Assembly (NCBI GenBank): GCA_036272915.1
Contig: DATAXV010000035.1
Span: forward strand, 1 to 63,080
From: DATAXV01 sp036272915
GTDB lineage: Bacteria > Chloroflexota > Dormibacteria > Dormibacterales > Dormibacteraceae
Direction of reading: 5' to 3'
Length of the DNA stretch: 63,080 bases
Shown here: positions 8,062 through 17,393 of the stretch, one piece after another
How the letters are laid out: every line of letters begins with the position of its first letter
Numbering within the stretch: the first letter of the stretch is position 1
Notes under the pieces: generated by a model
Databases searched by the model: none
What the model was told of the DNA's origin: nothing
The model's input: only the letters and a program-made list of their open reading frames with translations
Made by a program: the position numbers and the translations under genes

Positions 8062-8901
8062 TCAGAGCTCCCTACCCGGGTCCGGCCCCTCCGGATTCGC
8101 GTCGACCGATCGGCCCACGGAGTGGTGCGGGCTCACCAGGGTGCCGTCCCAGTTCCGCACGATCGCCGCCGCGATCAGCTCCTCACGCGGGGTTCGCTGA
8201 CCGAGATACGACTGCCAGTTTCGTCCGGATCGGTCGTGGTCAACGCCCAGCGCTTCGCGAACGTGCCAGCCGCTCTCGATCGCGGCCTCGTCCGCCATCG
8301 TCCAGGGCTCCCCCGCGTCCCGCGCCCGTTCCCTCTCCCGCCGCTTGACCCGGGCTGCCACGACCGGGTCGGTCGCCTCCGCTGCGCCGTTGACGATGAT
8401 CGGGATCCAGGTGCCGTCCGACTGGAAGACGCTCCGGCGTCCGCTCATCCCCTCGATCGCGATAACGGCGACGTCGTCCCTCATGTCTCGCACGGGATCG
8501 AGGTGGGCCTGAGGTGTATCGGCTGGCGCTCCGCGAGGGAGCCGGCCGCTCTCGACGGCGAAGAGGGCGTTGACGTTCGAACAGTCGTGCTCGCTCCCCA
8601 TGATGTCGAGCCGCAGGTTCGCGAAGCGCTCGGTCTCCTCCCTGCCGACGGGCTCGGAGTCGACGCCGATGTCGCGGTCCTGTAACTCGGTGGGCCAGGA
8701 CTGGACGACGATCGGCGCACGAAAACTGGCGAACCGCGAGGGGATGCGGGGGTCCATGCAAACGACCGAGCCGTCCCGGTGCTCGACCAGGACCGGGAGT
8801 GTCGGGTAGATCTGACGGAGGGCACCGGCGACACCGTTGAGCTTGGCCGGCCTGCCACTGGCGACGGCTACTATCAGCGAGGGCCTGCCCTTCAGCTCCA
8901 T
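8062..8901 (-). CDS. Hypothetical protein
   Basis: I do not recognise this 279-residue protein. It begins M-E-L-K-G-R-P-S-L-I-V-A-V and contains a strand-rich N-terminal half with several V-V/I-V-V segments. A highly charged helix with R-V-K-R-R-E-R-E-R-A-R near residue 205 follows, then a polar tail. No signal peptide or membrane span is seen. The ATG at 8901 is chosen because GGAGG precedes it by about 10 bases; the frame stays open further upstream but without a ribosome site. It stands alone, reading towards the TPR gene. Codon usage looks like that of its neighbours, so I think it is expressed. Confidence 0.55.
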   Translation of the reverse strand: MELKGRPSLIVAVASGRPAKLNGVAGALRQIYPTLPVLVEHRDGSVVCMDPRIPSRFASFRAPIVVQSWPTELQDRDIGVDSEPVGREETERFANLRLDIMGSEHDCSNVNALFAVESGRLPRGAPADTPQAHLDPVRDMRDDVAVIAIEGMSGRRSVFQSDGTWIPIIVNGAAEATDPVVAARVKRRERERARDAGEPWTMADEAAIESGWHVREALGVDHDRSGRNWQSYLGQRTPREELIAAAIVRNWDGTLVSPHHSVGRSVDANPEGPDPGREL

Positions 8902-9617
8902 GCCACGCGGCCTCCGGTGAGGGGCATCAAGGCGCGGCGGGACGCCGGAATCATGGGCGTCCGAGACGGCCACGCCACCGACGGTCCGTGGTCATGGGTG
9001 GTGGTGGGCTTCTGGCGACGCTCTGCCGACTCAGAGCTCGGCACGCTGGCTTCATCGGTGAGTCCCATGTCTCCCCTCAACTCACTCTCATCGGTCTTCC
9101 GGTGTCCTGTCCCCGTCGAGGGTGACCCGGTCGTGCTCCTGATCGAAGTCCCGACGGGGACTGCAGCCATGGCCTGATCCTGCACGGACGGGAAGGACGG
9201 GAGACGGACAGTGGGCCGGCGGATGGAAACGATAACTATCCCGGCCGGCGCACCGACCGCGTCGCCGGTCGTGAGGCGCTCGAGCGGGCCCTGACCGAAC
9301 GGGGATCCGCGTAAATCGGAGCGATTTCGGTCCTTGGCGCGGACCTCCGGGAAAGCGCAGGCTTGCCGTGACCAACGAACCCCACCTCCCGTCCAGCGAG
9401 CCGGTGCCGTCAGGCCGCGATGAGCAACCGTTCCGTTCCTCGGGACCGCTGCTGGAGCAGGAGGATCAGGACGCCGCCGCCCGTACGCTCTCGACAGGAG
9501 TTCACCAGCCCAGGGCTGAAGAGGAGGCACGTACCGGATGGATCGACTCGCCAGCGGGCGGGTGCGTCGAAGGATCAGCTCCACACCTGATCGCTCGCTT
9601 CGCCGCCCGCACCTGCG
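8902..9617. other. Gene-poor stretch
   Basis: About 700 bases hold no frame with a ribosome site and recognisable protein. A short plus-strand frame at 9368-9643 (GTG start) has low-complexity composition and I do not trust it. The only structure noted is a small inverted repeat, AAATCG-GAG-CGATTT (9313-9327), of unknown use. It may be a decayed gene. Confidence 0.4.
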
Positions 9618-9643
9618 AAGGAGAGCCGCGGATGTGTGATTGA
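9618..9643 (+). other. Good ribosome site and ATG followed by an in-frame TGA at codon 4
   Basis: AAGGAGAG (9618-9625) and ATG (9632) are ideally spaced and in frame with the phosphotransferase that follows, but the fourth codon (9641-9643) is TGA. The homologous N-terminus of the kinase starts right after this stop. This suggests a recent nonsense change, a sequencing error, or re-initiation downstream. Confidence 0.55.
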
Positions 9644-9736
9644 GACCGAATCGAGGCACTGCTTCTCGCGCGCTACGGCGTCCAGGACGCGCGCCTCCTC
9701 CCTCTCGACGAATCCGATGACGCGGCCTTCTATCGA

Positions 9737-10582
9737 GTGTCGATTCATGGCACCGACGGCTGGATGCTGCGGATGTTCCCGCGAAGCCGTCCACTCGAAC
9801 GGGTCGACGGCGATGCCCGGGTCCTGACCTTCCTGGAGCGCGTGCGGTTCCCGGCGGAACGCCTGATCTCGGCGCTGGACGGCAGCGGCAGTTGCGACCT
9901 CGATGGGCACGGATTGATCGTCACCGCGCTCATCCCCGGCAAACCTCCCGGCTCGACCTCACTCGAACTCCAGTCCCTGGGCTCGCTGGTGGGCCGCCTG
10001 GTCTCGCTCGACCAGCTGCCGCCGGAGGTTCGGCGGCGGGCAGGCTCCCTGCCACGGGAAGACCTCGACTATGGGTCTCGCTGTCTGGCTGAGGTGAAAG
10101 GGCTCCTCGAGGACGCCTGGCGGCCCAGGTGGGAGGCGCTCGACAGGGCCCTCGCCGCCACGGGAGACGGCGCCGACCTGCCCCAGACCCTCATCCATCC
10201 CGACTGCCACCCGGGCAATGCCATCCGCCGTCCGGATGGGCAGATCGAGCTCATCGACTGGGCGGGCGCCGGCATCGGTCCCCGGATCGCCGCGCTCGGC
10301 GTGCTGCTGTCGGGGGCGGTCCTGACCGGCCTCGATCGGACCGGGGACGGGTGCGATCTGGCCCGTGTCGACGCGGTGGCGGAGGGCTTTCGCAGGCACG
10401 TCCATCTGGAACCCGAGGAGATCGCTCGCATGGTCGACGCGATACGCTTCCGGCCGCTGGTGCTGGCGGCTCGCGAGTTCGCGTCCGGCGTCCGTCGCGG
10501 GTCGGCGCCAGGCGACGGTGGGGCGTATCGCTACGACCTTGCCGGGGTGGTCGCGGACCGCGTCGAGGCGATCCTGCGCTGA
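9737..10582 (+). CDS. APH-fold phosphotransferase (aminoglycoside/homoserine kinase-like), N-terminus disrupted
   Basis: The coordinates give the first available GTG start, but the conserved fold clearly begins earlier, at 9644. There L-L-L-A-R-Y-G-V and A-A-F-Y-R-V supply the usual first strands, in frame and just after a TGA. The catalytic loop appears as I-H-P-D-C-H-P-G-N-A-I (HPD rather than the common HGD) and the metal site as L-I-D-W-A-G-A-G-I-G-P. Relatives phosphorylate hydroxyl groups of antibiotics, homoserine, choline or sugars with ATP. If translation starts at 9737 the nucleotide-binding loop would be cut, so the gene may be inactive. It ends 90 bases before the convergent dehydrogenase gene. 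Substrate unknown. Confidence 0.7.
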   Translation: MSIHGTDGWMLRMFPRSRPLERVDGDARVLTFLERVRFPAERLISALDGSGSCDLDGHGLIVTALIPGKPPGSTSLELQSLGSLVGRLVSLDQLPPEVRRRAGSLPREDLDYGSRCLAEVKGLLEDAWRPRWEALDRALAATGDGADLPQTLIHPDCHPGNAIRRPDGQIELIDWAGAGIGPRIAALGVLLSGAVLTGLDRTGDGCDLARVDAVAEGFRRHVHLEPEEIARMVDAIRFRPLVLAAREFASGVRRGSAPGDGGAYRYDLAGVVADRVEAILR

Positions 10583-10671
10583 CGGCGGAATCGAGGGCCA
10601 CGCCCGCCGGTGGCCAGGCCCGTCCCGCCGTCCCAGCGCCGGAGACGTCGCCGGGCCTCCCCCTCGAGATC

Positions 10672-11670
10672 TCAGCCCAGGCCCCTGGGGGTGTTGACGG
10701 GATGCAGCGGCCGCTCCCCCCGGAAGACGAGGGAGATGTTCTGGCAGGCGGTCCTGATCATCTCCTCGCCCGCCTCCTCCGAATACCAGGCGGCGTGCGG
10801 CGTCACCCAGATCCGCTCCTCGACGAGGAAGGGGTGGTCGCGCGAGGGTGGCTCGCTCTCCAGGACGTCGACCGCGGCGCCGGCCAGCCGGCCGTCGCCA
10901 ACTGCCTCGACCAGCGCCTCCTCGTCGACCAGCCCGCCCCTGGCGGTGTTGACCAGGACCGCCTCCGGCCGGACCTGCCGCAGAGCCGACCGGTCGATCA
11001 GGTGGTGCGTCTCCGGGGTCAGCGGCATGTGCAGGGTGATGAAGTCGGCCCGCCCCAGCAGCTCCTCGAAACCGACCGGCTCGACGCCGAGCTCGGCCAT
11101 CCTCTCCTTCCGGACGTAGGGGTCGTAGGCCAGGATGCGCACGCCCAGCGCGCCCGCCTTCGCCGCCACCGCCTGGCCGATCCGGCCGAAGCCGAGGATG
11201 CCCAGGGTCTGCCCGCGCAGGCGTCTGATCCGCCCGGCGGCGCGGCCATCCCACCCACCGCCCTCGACGACCCCGAGAAGGCCGGGGATGCGCCGGGCGT
11301 GGGCGAGGATCAGGCTGAGGGCGTGGGTCGAGACCTCGTCCACGGCGTAGTCGGGGACGTTGGCGACCCAGATGCCCATCTCCGTCGCCGCCTCGATGTC
11401 GATCAGGTCGATCCCGGTCCCGGCGCGGCTGATGATCCGGCAGCGCGGCATCGCCTCGAGCAGGTCGGCGCCGACCGGCTGCAGCGTGACCAGCAGCGCC
11501 TCGGCGTCGGCGACGACGTCTCGGCTGAGCGCGTCGACGAAGACCACGCTCGCCCCGAGCGGACCCAGAACCTCGTTCTCGATGCCGTCGAAGGCCTGTC
11601 CGTAGGCGGCGGTGACCGTTCTTCTGGGGTTGCCCGCCGCTCGGTCCGCCCGGTTCTCGCCGATCGTCAT
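10672..11670 (-). CDS. D-isomer-specific 2-hydroxyacid dehydrogenase (phosphoglycerate dehydrogenase-like)
   Basis: The 332-residue protein has the split catalytic domain and inserted NAD domain of this family. G-I-L-G-F-G-R-I-G-Q-A is the dinucleotide fold near residue 147, N-T-A-R-G-G-L-V-D-E carries the substrate Arg, D-V-L-E-S-E-P-P the Glu, and V-T-P-H-A-A-W-Y the catalytic His. It should reduce a 2-oxoacid or oxidise a D-2-hydroxyacid with NAD(H). The chosen ATG at 11670 overlaps the stop of the GntR gene by four bases, so it is the last gene of the transporter operon. It is likely part of catabolism of the imported sugar. Confidence 0.9.
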   Translation of the reverse strand: MTIGENRADRAAGNPRRTVTAAYGQAFDGIENEVLGPLGASVVFVDALSRDVVADAEALLVTLQPVGADLLEAMPRCRIISRAGTGIDLIDIEAATEMGIWVANVPDYAVDEVSTHALSLILAHARRIPGLLGVVEGGGWDGRAAGRIRRLRGQTLGILGFGRIGQAVAAKAGALGVRILAYDPYVRKERMAELGVEPVGFEELLGRADFITLHMPLTPETHHLIDRSALRQVRPEAVLVNTARGGLVDEEALVEAVGDGRLAGAAVDVLESEPPSRDHPFLVEERIWVTPHAAWYSEEAGEEMIRTACQNISLVFRGERPLHPVNTPRGLG

Positions 11671-12413
11671 GTCCCAACCTCCCCAGCCCTCGGCGTCATG
11701 TCCATTGATTGCCACTGCGTGGCGGCATCGGGTTCGGGAGGCCGATCGGCGAAGCTCTCCCGGATCCGGTCGTAGCCGCCGGTGAGGTGGGCCGTGATCC
11801 CGGCGACGGCCCGGTCCACGTTCTTCGCCCGCAGCGAGTCGAGGATCTCCTGATGGCCAGCCACCATCACGGCCTTCCAGTCCGGGTTGGCGATGTTGCG
11901 CCGGAGCAGGAAGACCTGGATCTGGGAGCGGAGGCTGACCCACGTCCGGTAGAGGCGCTGGTGGTGCGCCGCCCGGTAGACGGCGTCGTGGTAGCGCACG
12001 TCGAGCTCCGCCGCCCGCTGTTCGGTGATGCCGGCGCTGAGGGCGGCCCGGAACTCGTTGACCACGGACTGGATCCGGTACAGGTCCTCGGCGGTGGCGC
12101 GCTCGACGGCCCACCGCACCGCCAGCTGCTCCACGGCGAGACGGAGGCTGTAGACCTCGTCCAGATCCCTTCCTGTCAGGTGGGCGACGATCGTCCCCCG
12201 GTTGCGCCTGACCACGACCAGGTTCTCTCGGGCGAGCACGGTGAGGGCCTCGCGCACCGGTCCCCGGCTGACCTCGAGCGCGGCCGCGAGCCGCTCCTCG
12301 CGGAGCCGCTCCCCTGGCGTGAACTGGCCCTGCAGGATGGCCTCGCGTAGGCGATCCGCGATCTCGTCGGCCAGGCTGCGCTTGGCAGGCGGCACCAGGA
12401 TCGGTTCCTCCAT
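11667..12413 (-). CDS. GntR-family regulator with FCD ligand domain
   Basis: The 248-residue protein has an N-terminal winged helix with the family stretch L-R-E-E-R-L-A-A-A-L-E-V-S-R-G-P-V-R-E-A (residues 38-57). An all-helical FCD effector domain follows, with the metal-type pattern D-V-R-Y-H-D-A-V-Y-R-A-A-H-H. It should bind operator DNA until an organic acid or sugar acid releases it. The ATG at 12413, preceded by GAGGAA, is preferred over an earlier GTG because it aligns exactly with the start of the paralogue at 19194. The two regulators are roughly 70 % identical by eye. It lies inside the ABC operon it probably controls. Confidence 0.92.
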   Translation of the reverse strand: MEEPILVPPAKRSLADEIADRLREAILQGQFTPGERLREERLAAALEVSRGPVREALTVLARENLVVVRRNRGTIVAHLTGRDLDEVYSLRLAVEQLAVRWAVERATAEDLYRIQSVVNEFRAALSAGITEQRAAELDVRYHDAVYRAAHHQRLYRTWVSLRSQIQVFLLRRNIANPDWKAVMVAGHQEILDSLRAKNVDRAVAGITAHLTGGYDRIRESFADRPPEPDAATQWQSMDMTPRAGEVGT

Positions 12414-12454
12414 GGCTTCCTCGGACACCACTGGTCTCGCTCAGGGCTCCGCGC

Positions 12455-13354
12455 CTAGCCCTTCACCGCGCCCGCGGTGAGCCCGCTGACCACGTGACGC
12501 TGAACGGCCAGGAACAGGATGATCGGGATCACGGCGAAGACCGCTCCGGCTCCGATCAGGGCGTACAGCGCGGTGTTGCCCGCCGTGATGAACGAGGCGA
12601 GGCCTTCCCCTTCCGTGAAGAGGGAACGATCAGAGATGAAGGCGGAGGCGAAGAGATAGTCGTTCCAGGCTCCGAAGAAGGCGACGATGGCCACGGCTGT
12701 GAGGCCGGGCCGGGAGAGCGGCACGAGGATGTGGATCAGCGACTGCAGTGGCGTGCAGCCGTCGACGAGGGAGGCGTCGAAGACCTCCCCGGGCACGGCG
12801 TCGTATGAGGCCTTCAGGACCCAGCAACCCAAGGGGGTCGTGAAGGCGGCGTAGATCAGGGACAGCGCGTAGAGATTGTTCTCCAGACCGAGCGTGCGGT
12901 AGATCTGGATCTCGGGCACGATGATGATCGCGCCCGGCATCATCTGTGTGAAGAGCAGGCAGAAGCCGAAGATGGCGGCCCCCCTCCAGCGCAACCTCGA
13001 CAGAAGGAATGCGCCAGGGATGGCGAAGATCGTGGTCACGACCACGGCGATCGCCGAGACCAGGAACGAATGGCCGAGCCAGAGCCCAATCGGATTCTGG
13101 GTGAAGGCTTCCCTGAGGGCGGAGAGGTCGAAGCCCTTGAAGAAGAGCGGGGGCGGCCAGGTGAGCTCGTACTTCTCCGGCTGAAACGTGCTCAGCACCA
13201 TCCAGTAGATGGGGAAGAGGATGATGACGAGCGAGACGATGATGGTCAGGTAGCGGACCACATCTCCGATATGGCGCCTCATCACATACCGCTGGCGCTG
13301 CCTCCTCCGTCGGTTCCGATCGGCGACCAGAGCCGCTCCCGTGTCTACAGCCAT
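12455..13354 (-). CDS. Carbohydrate ABC transporter permease (MalG/CUT1 type)
   Basis: The 299-residue integral membrane protein has six predicted spans. The first is Y-L-T-I-I-V-S-L-V-I-I-L-F-P-I-Y-W, and the last lies close to the C-terminus. The cytoplasmic EAA loop that docks the ATPase reads E-V-F-D-A-S-L-V-D-G-C-T-P-L-Q around residue 195. CUT1 permeases of this kind import oligosaccharides. It is the partner of the permease at 13413-14366, 58 bases upstream. No ATP-binding subunit lies in the window, so a shared MsmX/MalK-type ATPase elsewhere is likely. Assignment is firm; the substrate is inferred from the adjacent GH2 gene. Confidence 0.92.
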   Translation of the reverse strand: MAVDTGAALVADRNRRRRQRQRYVMRRHIGDVVRYLTIIVSLVIILFPIYWMVLSTFQPEKYELTWPPPLFFKGFDLSALREAFTQNPIGLWLGHSFLVSAIAVVVTTIFAIPGAFLLSRLRWRGAAIFGFCLLFTQMMPGAIIIVPEIQIYRTLGLENNLYALSLIYAAFTTPLGCWVLKASYDAVPGEVFDASLVDGCTPLQSLIHILVPLSRPGLTAVAIVAFFGAWNDYLFASAFISDRSLFTEGEGLASFITAGNTALYALIGAGAVFAVIPIILFLAVQRHVVSGLTAGAVKG

Positions 13355-13412
13355 CTCGCGGCACCTCCGCCGTACTCGCTCGGGAACCGGCCGGGGGAAG
13401 GGTGGGTGGTGC

Positions 13413-14366
13413 TCATGCGGTCCTCCCCTCGAAGTACTGCCTTCTCAACACCGTGCGGTCCAGGACTACGAACAGCGTGGTGCCGGCGACCGACATCACG
13501 AGGCCGGCCACCGCCAGAGCGGCCGCGTAGTTGTAGTTGAAGAACTCGAAGGCCTGCAGGTAGATGAGGACGGATATGGTCGCCGTGTCGAACCCAGGTC
13601 CGCCGCCCGTTGTCAGATAAATCATCGAGAACTGCTGGATCGCGAAGATGAAGGCGAGGATGACCAGGAGGGCCGCCGTCGGCGTCAGACCGGGTACGGT
13701 CACCGCCCGAAAGCGCCCCCACGCCTTGGCGCCGTCGACGCGGGCCGCCTCGTACAGCTCGCTGGGGATGGACTGCAGGCTGGCCAGGAGGATGAGAGCG
13801 TAGAAGGGCAGACCCTTCCAGCCGGCCATGATGACGATGGCGAAGAAGGCGAGCTTGGGCGAGCTCAACCAGGGGATCTGGTGGTGCACCCCCGGGATCC
13901 ATGAGGCGAAGAGGTTGATGACGCCGACGTTCGGGTCGAGCATGATGACGAACGTCAGGACGATGGGGACGTCCGGGATCGCCCAGGGGATGGCGAGGAG
14001 CGCGCGTACGAGCCCGCGGCCCTTGAACGACCAGTTCATGAGCAGGGCCAGGAGCACGCCGAACATGAGCCAGATCACGATCATGCACAGCGCGAACTCG
14101 AACGTGACGCGGATCGAGCCCCAGAAGGTGGGGTCGTGGAGCATGTCGGCGAAGTTCGCCAGGCCGACCCAGTAGGTGATCCCGCCTCGGGTGAACTGGA
14201 AGGCCATGGTGATGCCGCGGATGATCGGGAAGAGGACGAAGAGGCCTTCGAACAGCGCGATGGGAATCAGCAGGCGGTAGGCGAGGGGGAAGCGCCGGCT
14301 CCAGCCGCCACTCCCCGGCCGGGCCTGGATCTCGTTCCGTCGGCGCCGGAGGATGGAGATGCTCAT
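13413..14366 (-). CDS. Carbohydrate ABC transporter permease (MalF/CUT1 type)
   Basis: The 317-residue protein has six spans, starting with L-A-Y-R-L-L-I-P-I-A-L-F-E-G-L-F near residue 27. Its EAA loop is E-L-Y-E-A-A-R-V-D-G-A-K-A-W around residue 215. The Arg-rich N-terminus (S-I-L-R-R-R-R-N-E) suits a cytoplasmic leader. The ATG at 14366 is preferred because the upstream in-frame extension is Arg/Gly-rich and not conserved in type. It follows the GH2 gene by about 105 bases and would pair with the downstream permease to form the sugar channel. Confidence 0.9.
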   Translation of the reverse strand: MSISILRRRRNEIQARPGSGGWSRRFPLAYRLLIPIALFEGLFVLFPIIRGITMAFQFTRGGITYWVGLANFADMLHDPTFWGSIRVTFEFALCMIVIWLMFGVLLALLMNWSFKGRGLVRALLAIPWAIPDVPIVLTFVIMLDPNVGVINLFASWIPGVHHQIPWLSSPKLAFFAIVIMAGWKGLPFYALILLASLQSIPSELYEAARVDGAKAWGRFRAVTVPGLTPTAALLVILAFIFAIQQFSMIYLTTGGGPGFDTATISVLIYLQAFEFFNYNYAAALAVAGLVMSVAGTTLFVVLDRTVLRRQYFEGRTA

Positions 14367-14472
14367 CGATCCATCCGGCGCGGCAGCGCCGCCTCGCCGC
14401 GGGCGACGCGTGCCGGCCCGGCCATCGATCGCGATCCACGGCCGCGAGCGTCGGTAACACCGTCGAACTCCC

Positions 14473-17346
14473 TCATTCGCATTGCCCCTCCGAGCGAGGC
14501 GCCGCCACGGCCGCCCCGCTCGCACGCCCGATCCGCGGTCGGGCGTGCTCGATGATGTTCATCAACATCCGGTCTGCCGCCGGGTTGTGGTCCAGCTCCT
14601 CCAGGATCCGGAAGGTGCTGACCAGAACGCGTCCCTTCCCGAGGCCATAGGTGGCCGCGCTGAGGCCGCCGCGGTAGCCGCCCCGGACCACCTGACCGAC
14701 GGTGAAGCTGGCGGCGGCGATCTCGACCGGCTCCACGTCGCCGCCGAGCAGGTGGCGGGGCATGGCCTGGCCGTAGAGGTACCAGTCGAGGATGCCCCCC
14801 GTCTGGAGCCCGCTGAAGAGCGGGTCACGGAAGCCCACGCACTCGCTGTGATAGAGCCAGTCGTGCACGGGTGTGCAGCTCACCCCGGGCAGCAGCAGGA
14901 GCCGGCTCTCCTCGTCCACCAGCTGCTGGGGCGCCAGTAGCACGGCCGTCGCGCCCATCTCCACGGCGTCGCGCAGCGTGCCGGACAGGGCGGTCCGGTC
15001 GGCGCCGACGTCCCCGCCGACGAGGATCAGGTCGGCGTCGATGCCGGCGCGGCAGGCGACGCCATGGTCCTCGAGCCAGCCTCGCTCGGCGCCGGTCAGG
15101 CCCAGCCCTCCGATCTCGCGACCGGGCGGTGCCGCCACCTGCTCGGAGAGGACGAAGGTCTGGGTCCCGCCCGCCGGAGCGGCGCCCTCCAGCTCGACCG
15201 CCACGCGGTACTCCCCGGGCCGTTCGATGACCAGCTCCTCGTCGATGCAGGGGATGGCGAAGGCGATCCCCTCGTCCGGCACCCGGACGGCACCCACCAT
15301 GGAGTGGACCGGCCCCTCCGGGCCGAGTACGCGCAGGCAGGCCCGATACTCGCCGGGGCGGAGGACGCCCTCGTTGGCGAGGATGGCCTCGATCCTGACC
15401 GCGCGGCCGGCGTAGCCGTGGAAGGGCGTCGTGTGGACGCACCAGCGCAGCGGGTCGAACCCGTCGGCGATGGCGTCGAGGACGCCCGGCTTCCAGCGGC
15501 GCCAGAAGGTCCACATGCCCTCGCCGGTGACGGCGTGGTCGAGCATGCCGGTCACGTTGTGGCCGGCTATCCGGGAGTTGGAGCGGATCAGATTGAGGCC
15601 ATAGAGCCGGTGGCGGGAGTGCCGGAGCTGGCTCTCCCGGAGCAGGTCGCGGGGGAAGGCGTAGATCGCGTCCAGGCCGTAGCGCTCCCAGTCGCGGCGG
15701 AACCCCTCGACCATGTTCCGGATCAGCTCCGGCTCGGCCAACTGCATCGGGGCGCCAGCCTGCTCGTAGCCGGCCAGCTCCTCGACGGCATTGAAGAGGC
15801 TGCCGATGCCGTACTCGGAGAGGAACACCGGCCGCATCCCCTCGCCCATGGTCCGGAGCAACGTCTCGGCGGCCTCGGTGTGGGGCACGGCGGGGTAGAG
15901 GTGGGCGTCGCCGGCGCCGCGCACGTAGCCGCCGGTGTCGCGATCCCACCTCGCCGGTCGGACCGCCGCGCCGTCGCCCTCGGCGCCCCAGACGCGCTGC
16001 CAGGAGCGCTCGCCGGGGTTGGCCACCGAACCGATCTCGGGTGCTCCGTCCCACCGCCCGCTGCTGAGCAGGACCAGGCGGGTCGGATCGAGATCGCGCA
16101 GGGGCTGCAGCGCCGCCACCGCCTGCCGGAAGACGGGACCCTCCCTGGTCTCGTTGAGCATGCCCCAGGCCGTCACCGAGGGGTGGTTGCGATCGCGTCG
16201 CACCATCTGCCGTACCGACTCCTCGAAGCGCTCCGCCATCCGCGGCGAGTCGCCCAGCAGCCACGACGCGCGAGGCTCCTCATAGACCATGAGTCCGATC
16301 TCGTCGCAGAGGTCGAGCTGCTCGGGCAGGGCCAGGCCGGCCAGGTAGCGGACCATGTTGAAGCCCGCCGTCTTGAGGTAGATCAGGTCCCTGCGCAGGC
16401 AGTCGGTCTCGGTCGAGTCATGGGTGATGGGGACGTGGTTGCCGGTGTGCGTGGAGCGCACGAAGATGGGCCGGCCGTTGAGCTCGAAGAAGCCGTCGGG
16501 CCGGACCCGGAAGTCCCGGAACCCGAACCGCGCCTCGCGGGTGTCGACGAGGTCGCCGGCCTCGACCCGGACCATCGCCATATAGAGGAAGGGGTCGGCC
16601 AGCTCCCAGGGCCGCACCTCGTCGAGGGTGAGATCAGCCTCGGCGGCGGTCCGGCCGGGGGGCGCCGCGATCCCCTCCTCCGTGCGCCGCCGAAGCAGCG
16701 TCCCACCGGCGGAGCCGATCGCCACCTCGCAGCGGGCCTCGGCCGCCGCCTCGGTGTCGTTCCGGATCGTCCAGCGGACGCTGATGTGGCCGCTGGCGAG
16801 GTCGGGCCGGACGCAGAGGTCCTCGACCCGGATCGCTGGCACCAGCTGCAGCTCCACCTCCTCGGTGATGCCGCCGTAGTTGTAGCCGCGGCCCGGCGTG
16901 TAGGTGTCGTCGTCCGACTTGTTGCTGTGCGGGGTCTCGGCCAGGACCATGCCGTCGATGCGGCGGCTGGTGGGGTTGAGGACGCGGACGGCGACGAGGT
17001 TGGCCGCTCCAGGTCCGGCCAGCTGGGGCGTGATGTCCGCGGAGAAGGGGGAGTTGGGACCCTCCTGGACGGCCACCTCGACGCCGTTGACCCACACGGT
17101 CGCCATATAGTCGATCGAGCCGATGCGCAGATGGCACCGCTGGCCGGTCTCCAGCGGTTCGGGGGCGGTGAAGGCGGTCCAGTACCAGGCCAGCCCGTGG
17201 TAGTGGGGGAAGGCCTCCTGGATCACACCGGGTACCCAGGCCGGCTGGGCCTCGGGGCGCACCGCGGTGAACCAGCCCTCCCGGCGGCCGCGATCATCGG
17301 GGTCGATCGCAATCCGCCAGCCCGTCCTCAACCGTCTCGTCTGCAT
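14473..17346 (-). CDS. Glycoside hydrolase family 2 enzyme (beta-galactosidase/glucuronidase-like)
   Basis: The 957-residue protein has the jelly-roll sugar-binding domain at residues 1-180 (I-D-Y-M-A-T-V-W-V-N-G). An immunoglobulin-like domain and the catalytic barrel follow. The acid/base Glu is in A-W-G-M-L-N-E-T near residue 398, and the nucleophile Glu is in F-L-S-E-Y-G-I-G near residue 508. A long C-terminal extension of about 300 residues ends in a Rossmann-like segment (A-D-L-I-L-V-G-G-D-V-G), resembling the extra domain of some larger GH2 enzymes. No signal peptide is present, so it should hydrolyse imported oligosaccharide in the cytosol. It lies between the binding-protein gene and the permeases. 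Beta-galactoside, glucuronide or mannoside specificity cannot be chosen. Confidence 0.88.
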   Translation of the reverse strand: MQTRRLRTGWRIAIDPDDRGRREGWFTAVRPEAQPAWVPGVIQEAFPHYHGLAWYWTAFTAPEPLETGQRCHLRIGSIDYMATVWVNGVEVAVQEGPNSPFSADITPQLAGPGAANLVAVRVLNPTSRRIDGMVLAETPHSNKSDDDTYTPGRGYNYGGITEEVELQLVPAIRVEDLCVRPDLASGHISVRWTIRNDTEAAAEARCEVAIGSAGGTLLRRRTEEGIAAPPGRTAAEADLTLDEVRPWELADPFLYMAMVRVEAGDLVDTREARFGFRDFRVRPDGFFELNGRPIFVRSTHTGNHVPITHDSTETDCLRRDLIYLKTAGFNMVRYLAGLALPEQLDLCDEIGLMVYEEPRASWLLGDSPRMAERFEESVRQMVRRDRNHPSVTAWGMLNETREGPVFRQAVAALQPLRDLDPTRLVLLSSGRWDGAPEIGSVANPGERSWQRVWGAEGDGAAVRPARWDRDTGGYVRGAGDAHLYPAVPHTEAAETLLRTMGEGMRPVFLSEYGIGSLFNAVEELAGYEQAGAPMQLAEPELIRNMVEGFRRDWERYGLDAIYAFPRDLLRESQLRHSRHRLYGLNLIRSNSRIAGHNVTGMLDHAVTGEGMWTFWRRWKPGVLDAIADGFDPLRWCVHTTPFHGYAGRAVRIEAILANEGVLRPGEYRACLRVLGPEGPVHSMVGAVRVPDEGIAFAIPCIDEELVIERPGEYRVAVELEGAAPAGGTQTFVLSEQVAAPPGREIGGLGLTGAERGWLEDHGVACRAGIDADLILVGGDVGADRTALSGTLRDAVEMGATAVLLAPQQLVDEESRLLLLPGVSCTPVHDWLYHSECVGFRDPLFSGLQTGGILDWYLYGQAMPRHLLGGDVEPVEIAAASFTVGQVVRGGYRGGLSAATYGLGKGRVLVSTFRILEELDHNPAADRMLMNIIEHARPRIGRASGAAVAAPRSEGQCE

Positions 17347-17393
17347 CTGCGCCCTTCGTTCATTCCGCGACCGGCAGCGTCCGAGCTAGCTGT

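Noticed and set aside
9641..9643. Selenocysteine insertion at the TGA of the phosphotransferase
   Set aside because: The position is only codon 4, kinases of this fold have no selenoprotein members known to me, and no selenocysteine insertion hairpin is evident.
9368..9643. Plus-strand frame of 91 codons before the phosphotransferase
   Set aside because: Low-complexity composition, no ribosome site and overlap with the leader of the next gene.
9959..11677. Long minus-strand frame covering the phosphotransferase and dehydrogenase region
   Set aside because: Arg/Gly/Pro-rich composition and conflict with the dehydrogenase frame on the same strand, which has all family motifs.
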